This document shows, piece by piece, positions 60,001 to 64,000 of a stretch of DNA of 64,000 bases. Location of the stretch: NCBI GenBank assembly GCA_033296885.1, contig MU863932.1, positions 124,001 through 188,000 of the forward strand, given 5' to 3'. The translations under genes were made by a program, and so were the position numbers. The notes beneath the pieces were generated by a model. That model ran no database searches. It saw only the letters and a list, made by a program, of their open reading frames with translations, and had not been told where the DNA came from. Origin of the DNA: Triangularia verruculosa (taxonomy: Eukaryota; Ascomycota; Sordariomycetes; Sordariales; Podosporaceae). Positions within the stretch are counted from its first letter, which is position 1; every line of letters begins with the position of its first letter.

Positions 60001-60599
60001 AGAATCACAACCGTCTCGGCGGGACGGGTCCAATCGGGCCCATGGAGAGAATCCAGCTCGGCCCTGAAGTGGGAAGTCGCGACAGCTTGAGGGGTCAGAA
60101 CAGGCTTCTCCGGAAGTTCAGGCGACATGCTTCTCAGTGGTGATCTGCCGGACCTGGACGGGGTTGGAGAAAGGATGCTGGCGGAGCTTGCTCGACGGAG
60201 TGGCGTTACACCGTTGGCCGAGCGGAGCGAGTTTGTTGAAGCTTTTCTTAGCAGGGTGGGAGTGCCGGCTCTGGATGGTGATCTAACGGAGGAAGAGCCA
60301 GAAAGCGGGCTGCGCATTGCACTACTTGGCCGGCGTGGATAGCTCTCGGAAGCAAAGTCGGAGGTGAGCTTCAGAGCGCTAGGCCGGGAAGCGCGGGGTT
60401 GCCTTGCCGGCGACGAGGTGGTTGATATGGTCAGGTGTTGGAGCGACTGGGTCAGCTCGGCTTCTCTGGGACTCTTTGTGCCATCTTTGTTGCCTGCGGG
60501 CCTGTCTTGCTGGAGGTCAGCTTGTGGTTGGGACAACGTCTGTGCCGAAACTCTCTTTGAATGAGAGGACGACTCAGACCACGACGCCGGCGACGCCAT
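57066..60599 (-). CDS. hos3: Hos3-type histone deacetylase
   Basis: Zinc-dependent lysine deacetylase of the Hos3 family (Neurospora hda-4 type), acting on histones and probably other proteins. Single exon, 1177 aa. Residues 1-220 are a Ser/Arg/Pro-rich disordered region. The catalytic domain spans about 225-620, with RPPGHH at 374-379 (active-site His pair), DFDLHHGDG from 414 (zinc ligands) and GFDA at 541-544 (third ligand). All key residues are present, so the enzyme should be active. The 550-residue C-terminal tail is disordered, with Lys/Arg-rich and Pro-rich tracts such as RKARRKTV and KKTRAPAKKD; this is much longer than in yeast Hos3. The start is taken at 60599 (MASPASWSE). The frame continues in-frame to an ATG at 60887, but the extra 96 residues look unlike the family and probably lie in the leader. 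Confidence 0.92.
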   Translation of the reverse strand: MASPASWSESSSHSKRVSAQTLSQPQADLQQDRPAGNKDGTKSPREAELTQSLQHLTISTTSSPARQPRASRPSALKLTSDFASESYPRRPSSAMRSPLSGSSSVRSPSRAGTPTLLRKASTNSLRSANGVTPLRRASSASILSPTPSRSGRSPLRSMSPELPEKPVLTPQAVATSHFRAELDSLHGPDWTRPAETVVILQDDCYGHRYSRPKTSKSQLSTIVERPERVKACVLGVSAAYVRLGERHQDGSFPIAPETNPKQLPTIPFRIQKSDRRLPLTSQTVTNVHGAKWMEELKIMCNTAESKLAVNGKELQRPDIDRGTSGQAPQKLHEGDLYLCAETLEALEGALGGVCDAVDAVFRPQGPQRAFVAIRPPGHHCSGSHPSGFCWINNVHVGIMHAILSHGLTHAAIIDFDLHHGDGSQSIAWQHNARSVGLGKNAAWWKKTSIGYFSLHDINSYPCELGDEEKVRNASICIDNAHGQSIWNVHLQPWKTEAEFWALYESKYSILLEKTREYLRAQTDKLRAQGVNSRAAIFLSAGFDASEWESPGMQRHNVNVPTEFYARLTRDVIKIAAEESTSVEGRVISVLEGGYSDRALCSGVLSHICGLASDGPRVKQEVAPSGLGYEMGQKMGTVDAVNQPPAKVDGARHYDPSWWSVPELEALEAAMSAPPVEIKKPRNVIPPTYSSPTQASTARAVVPPKNIRRSVSGFGVPNGHSYTYRAPTPPPPDVSWTTAALELSRLLIPSERQTDSCTHDELGAEATRARRERQFALAQGAEHASAQSVSVVVPPVVVEQPPTRMSLRERKTKPSYLDEDDDDRKARRKTVAGSTVLATNQKRPPPSRRLSTASTTVSENIDSVPPLARPAPIRASSKPEHARPDSVASVRTNASGINVKKTRAPAKKDAVAKAPRVPKKPLGAPVVAAPEPAKPVGEAKESGDDVDKLAKDMKKIRITVVSKAMRDAREREQDAREKLAGEDINKPLLLVQPPEHQTVPATPTDTESTFVASPPSAAKENYPLPTSTSPAHNQASESLMSPLYPPSETFSNSAMSSITPTFSSPVRGASPHTTTSTPTPMDMFVQYQPDGPAPQSNVQQQQPLQWLPPNVSTPLSTMSPMKGGDLPVFSSTGVIPFSPGPPQTPMSSPPPPVSGRVGTPAVKSSPVRNLIKKMEENK

Positions 60600-61804
60600 T
60601 ATGAAGAGGTCGGTGTTGCTGCAGCTTGCCGCATGGGCATAAAGCCGTCTTTCTCGTCTGAAGGACCAAAGGTCTGAAGGCCAGAAAAACAACCAGTATG
60701 ATTTATTCTGTCTGATGTCTAATGAATCGAGTGATCGGATGGCACCGAGCAGCTGGTATGAAGTCACTGGCCCATGCTTGTGGTGGACATTGCTGTAAAT
60801 TAACTCCAATTTGGCCTCCCTGAGTCCCTCCACAAGCTCCTGGACTTGGCGCAACAGTCGAGACCGCGTCACGCGTCGGGACGTCATAGCAATGCCTGTT
60901 CACGTGACAGCCAGCCAGTCCAGCCAGGCACACCTCTTTCATGTTGTGTCATTTTGTGTCTGAGAAACAAAAGCCTCTGTCATCTTTGTTGTTTCCCATC
61001 GACACCTCTAGCGACATCTTTTGAACTCCTAGACAAGGGCTCCCTGCTGGTGGAGTCCTGGACCAAACTCCCGACCTGTAAGAGCAAGGTTATCGCTGCT
61101 TGCAAGTTGACCTTCTACAACATGTGTGAGCAAGTGCCGGCATGAGTCCATGTGGGCATCGAAGTGGCATTGGCAGAAACACTTCGCCGGGAGGATTGCA
61201 ATGTTCCTCAAGATCGGGACTGGGATACATGGTCACATATCCCAGAGAATCCGATGAGGCTATTTTGCGGCCCGCATTTCCCCCCAAGGATTCTCTTGGT
61301 GCAGGTTGACAGTTGAGATGCCAAGAATATTGAATGCAGGCGCGGGGTAGCTTGCATGGTGGCACCACGTCGTTGTTCCTCCTTCCGATCATCCCCAATC
61401 ATATCCTTCCACCACCCCTCGAGCGAGGCGTTTTTTGTTGCTTGGAGCATGCTTAGACCTTCTATTGCATTTCAGCCGCAATCAAACAGCGGCCTTTTGG
61501 TCATCGAAACCTGATCAGGCCTAACAAAATGAAGGTGCCAAGTTGGCAGAGGAGGAGGGGTTCGGTACCTGATTTGCGATATTGATTTCAGCTGGACTAT
61601 CCGGGTCAGTTGATAGCTTCCAGCTTTTTCACAGCTCTTGTTCTGCCAATGCTCCGGCTCTCCGGGGCAGGACGATCTGCAGCTTCGCGCAGCCTTGCAG
61701 CCGACCTGTCTATTGATATATAACCGAAGCCACCTGCTGCTCTTAGCACCTCTCTAGACTTCCCTGGAGATCTCTCTTCCAATTTGCCATACGAAGCGAA
61801 GACA
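60600..61804. other. Bidirectional promoter region between hos3 and the Cys-module gene
   Basis: The flanking genes are divergently transcribed, so this 1.2 kb should contain both promoters. No supported ORF. A TATA-like sequence lies 80 bp upstream of the right-hand gene (listed separately). Confidence 0.5.
61715..61723 (+). promoter_or_regulatory. TATA-like box upstream of the Cys-module gene
   Basis: GATATATAA lies about 82 nt before the ATG at 61805, a plausible distance for a short-leader fungal secreted-protein gene. Confidence 0.5.
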
Positions 61805-62930
61805 ATGTTGTCCCAAAGACTGCTTCCGGCGATTGTGCTGGGTCAAGGTGTGGTCGTGAATGCGGTGCTTGAGAAATATGTGGAGGTGGTTCACACTATC
61901 GATGTTCAAGCCATACAGGTCAACAACCTTCCACCACCAAATGTCACGGTCCAGGCGATGGCCTTGCAGGCGGGCGTCACAGCTTGCTCTGTCGCCAATT
62001 CTATCGTCACCTCCTGCGCCAACGCTGGTGCTCTTGAGACATCAGTCCCCATTGGAGAGATGTTGGGCTGTCTATGCTGCCTCTCAGGCACAGCCCTCTA
62101 TCCGGCATACTCCTCATGTGCATCATACATTTACAACTCAATTCAAGGTGCTACCGCAAGCTTTTCAGGTATGTGCAACGGCAAGCTGTGACCAGTTTGA
62201 GTAAGTCAGAATCGCTGACAGACCCTGTTCTAGCCATGTCAGTATTCTGGGACGGCTGTCTTTCCATTAGTCCCATTTGCTCCAACAGTCCAAGCACGGC
62301 GAGGACGACGAGGACGACGGAGGCGGTTGTAACAACCACGCGAGATAGAGTCACCGCTGATCCCTCGTCTACCCCGAGAGCTTGCGCCTCCTTTGCCAAT
62401 ATTGTACGATCCTGCTCGAGCAAGATCCCGAATTTCACCGCTATTTCCGACAGAGAGTTGGCCGAGTGTATGTGTTATGACCCGTTTGGCTCATACACGA
62501 CAGTGGCGGAGGACTACGCGAGCACCTGCGCTGCCTGGGCGACAACAGCTGAGCCGACTGACCACAGCAGTAAGCAAAAAACATTCAGTTCCGATATGGG
62601 TTGTGATGTCGTGACTGACTTGGAAAAACAGTTTTTGCGGCGTTTACGACATTCTGTGACGATTATCCGCCCGGAGGAAGAGCGAGTGTACGAGGCAGCA
62701 GCGGTAGCGGTGGCGGCGACGATATCGTTTTCACCTCTGCTGGAACCAGAGGATCCGGCAACGGCAACCTCGTTGATATCATCCCAACGTCTACCACTAC
62801 ACCTCCTGGCAGTGACAGCACAGCACCCCCAGCTCCCACGACATCGTCTGTCGCCATGTCACTGGGCGAGGCGAGGTTCAGCCTGCTGAGCTGGGTGATG
62901 CTGAGTTTGTCAATTTACATACTCTCCTGA
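61805..62930 (+). CDS. Secreted, probably GPI-anchored protein with two tandem six-cysteine modules
   Basis: Predicted cell-surface protein of unknown function. Exons are 61805-62168, 62234-62569 and 62632-62930, giving 332 aa. Introns have GTATGT and GTAAGC donors and CTGAC branch sites. The N-terminus is a signal peptide (MLSQRLLPAIVLGQGVVVNA). Two homologous modules follow, starting at Cys61 and Cys172, each with the pattern C-x9-C-x17-C-x-C-x13/17-C-x21/24-C. Both introns are phase 1 and fall seven residues before the last cysteine of their module, so the duplication copied the intron position. Thr-rich linkers follow each module. A Gly/Ser/Thr/Pro-rich stalk then leads to a hydrophobic C-terminus (FSLLSWVMLSLSIYIL), which fits a GPI-attachment signal. 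The layout recalls CFEM-like fungal surface proteins, but the spacing differs from CFEM and I assign no family. Confidence 0.85.
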
Positions 62931-63198
62931 AATCAACATCAAGACATCGAATGACACGATGGGCCGATGGATTAAGAGGTGCCCGAAAACAACATAACCC
63001 ATTTATACCCCTGCTATCTGCATTACTCCTTGACACCGTTACTCATTAGATACATCAGCACTAATATACAACTTTCGTACATGTCATAATTCCCTTTCCC
63101 TCCCCAAGCTTACCTTCTAGACCCAACCTTGCTATATTATGCTGAAAATGGAACCAGACACCAATGTAAATGTTAAACCCAGAACTGACAGAGAAAAA

Positions 63199-63954
63199 TC
63201 ACCCACACGCACCCGTCACAACCATCGCTTTGGGCACCAGCTCTAGCCCGTTATACTCAATCCGTCCATCCACCCACTTCTCCTTTTCCTCCTCTTCCTC
63301 TTTCTCTTCCATCTTTGCCGCCACCTCTCCATTTTCTTGCTCCGGCACCGGCGACGGAGGCGGCAGCTCATAACAAAAACTCTCCCTCACCCTCTCCATG
63401 ATGCCGATAATCTCGGCTTTGTCCCCCCGAGGATCAATCAGCTCAATCTCCCTCACTAGGCTCGACTGCCGGTCATCATCGTACGAGGCAGCGGCGCTGT
63501 TGATCACCAGGTACCCCTCCTCCAGATTAGGAAAAGCCTTGAGAAGCGAGTACTTGTTGTACACCTCCCACTCTTTCCTGACGTCGGGGCTGACATAGTC
63601 CACGGCAACCTTGGTGACGTGCTCCCTTACCTGTAGCAGAAGCCGAGGGACGGAAGAGGTGAGGTAGCCCAGGAGCGAGCAGGGACGGGGGAAGTAAAGG
63701 ATGTCGAGGCCGGGGTTGAAGTAGACGTTGATGTGGGGGATGAGGACCAGAGACCGGAGACACTCGGCGCGGGACTCGTGGCAGACGGAGAGGAGGGTGG
63801 GCTGGGGGGTTGGGGAGGTGCAGGATGGTGGGTAGGTAGCATCTAGGAAGAGGAGGATAACCCGAGGCGGGAGGGAGAGGCGCCAGATTTGGAGGCGAAG
63901 CTCGGCGGGGAGAAAGCGGAAGAGGGGGAAAGCCCCTTCTGGTTCTGCTTCCAT
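63199..63954 (-). CDS. 2EXR-domain protein
   Basis: Single exon, 251 aa. The N-terminal motif FPLFRFLPAELRLQIWRLSL, followed by ILLFLDATYPP and LLSVCHESRAECLR, is the fungal 2EXR-domain signature, a family expanded in filamentous ascomycetes with unknown biochemical function (distantly F-box-like at the N-terminus). Residues about 95-150 continue the domain (NPGLDILYFPRP, HVTKVAVDY). An acidic low-complexity tract (EEKEEEEEKEKW) lies near the C-terminus. The ATG at 63954 is followed at once by the domain, and the product is typical in length. Upstream sequence ends at the window edge, so promoter content is unknown. Confidence 0.85.
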   Translation of the reverse strand: MEAEPEGAFPLFRFLPAELRLQIWRLSLPPRVILLFLDATYPPSCTSPTPQPTLLSVCHESRAECLRSLVLIPHINVYFNPGLDILYFPRPCSLLGYLTSSVPRLLLQVREHVTKVAVDYVSPDVRKEWEVYNKYSLLKAFPNLEEGYLVINSAAASYDDDRQSSLVREIELIDPRGDKAEIIGIMERVRESFCYELPPPSPVPEQENGEVAAKMEEKEEEEEKEKWVDGRIEYNGLELVPKAMVVTGACG

Positions 63955-64000
63955 TTTGAGAAGTTTTGGATTGGTGTAGGCTGAAATATTTGGCGGGAGT

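Noticed and set aside
60600..60887. In-frame N-terminal extension of Hos3 to an ATG at 60887
   Set aside because: The extra 96 residues include an aromatic-rich hydrophobic run unlike Hos3 N-termini; the ATG at 60599 gives the usual Ser-rich start.

Overview
The window is nuclear DNA of a filamentous ascomycete, most likely a Sordariomycete (Sordariales-like). The evidence is 49-108 nt introns with GT(A/G)AGT-type donors and CTAAC/CTGAC branch sites, GC-rich third codon positions, long intergenic spacers, and fungal families (WSC sensor, Zn2Cys6 regulator, 2EXR protein, Hos3 deacetylase, filamentous-fungal dynein heavy chain). I support 13 protein-coding genes. I found no rRNA, tRNA, CRISPR array or intact transposon.

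Layout. 0.4-2.65 kb (-): secreted GMC-family flavin oxidoreductase, six exons. 4.0-6.8 kb (-): CSC1/OSCA-type stress-gated cation channel with an EF-hand loop in its cytosolic tail. 9.2-10.9 kb (+): unrecognised coiled-coil protein. 12.0-15.4 kb (+): Kelch-type membrane protein with a long disordered cytosolic tail. 19.5-20.9 kb (+): WSC-domain cell-wall stress sensor behind an ATG-poor leader with one short uORF. 23.2-36.4 kb (-): complete cytoplasmic dynein heavy chain, about 4371 aa. 37.9-39.8 kb (-): Gln/Ser-rich protein carrying a FAR1-type (Mutator-transposase-like) zinc-finger domain but no transposase core. 41.1-43.6 kb (-): gamma-tubulin complex component GCP4. 44.5-46.2 kb (-): spartin/senescence-domain protein. 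50.5-53.0 kb (+): Zn2Cys6 transcription factor behind a 1.3 kb ATG-free leader, with a 10-codon uORF whose stop overlaps the start codon. 54.3-56.8 kb (+): unrecognised Trp-rich protein. 57.1-60.6 kb (-): Hos3-type histone deacetylase. 61.8-62.9 kb (+): secreted protein with two tandem cysteine modules. 63.2-64.0 kb (-): 2EXR-domain protein.

The genes do not form one pathway. Two loose themes appear: microtubule biology (dynein heavy chain and GCP4 within 20 kb) and the cell surface or stress sensing (CSC1-like channel, Kelch membrane protein, WSC sensor, secreted Cys-module protein). Large gene-poor spacers (15.4-19.5 and 46.2-50.0 kb) show no convincing ORFs and probably hold promoters and long leaders.

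The observations I rate highest are: the tandem cysteine-module gene, whose two introns sit at equivalent positions in the two modules; the FAR1 domain uncoupled from a transposase; the EF-hand in a Ca2+-permeable channel tail; the leader of the Zn2Cys6 gene; the Trp-rich orphan; and an inverted-repeat element at 22.3-22.5 kb.
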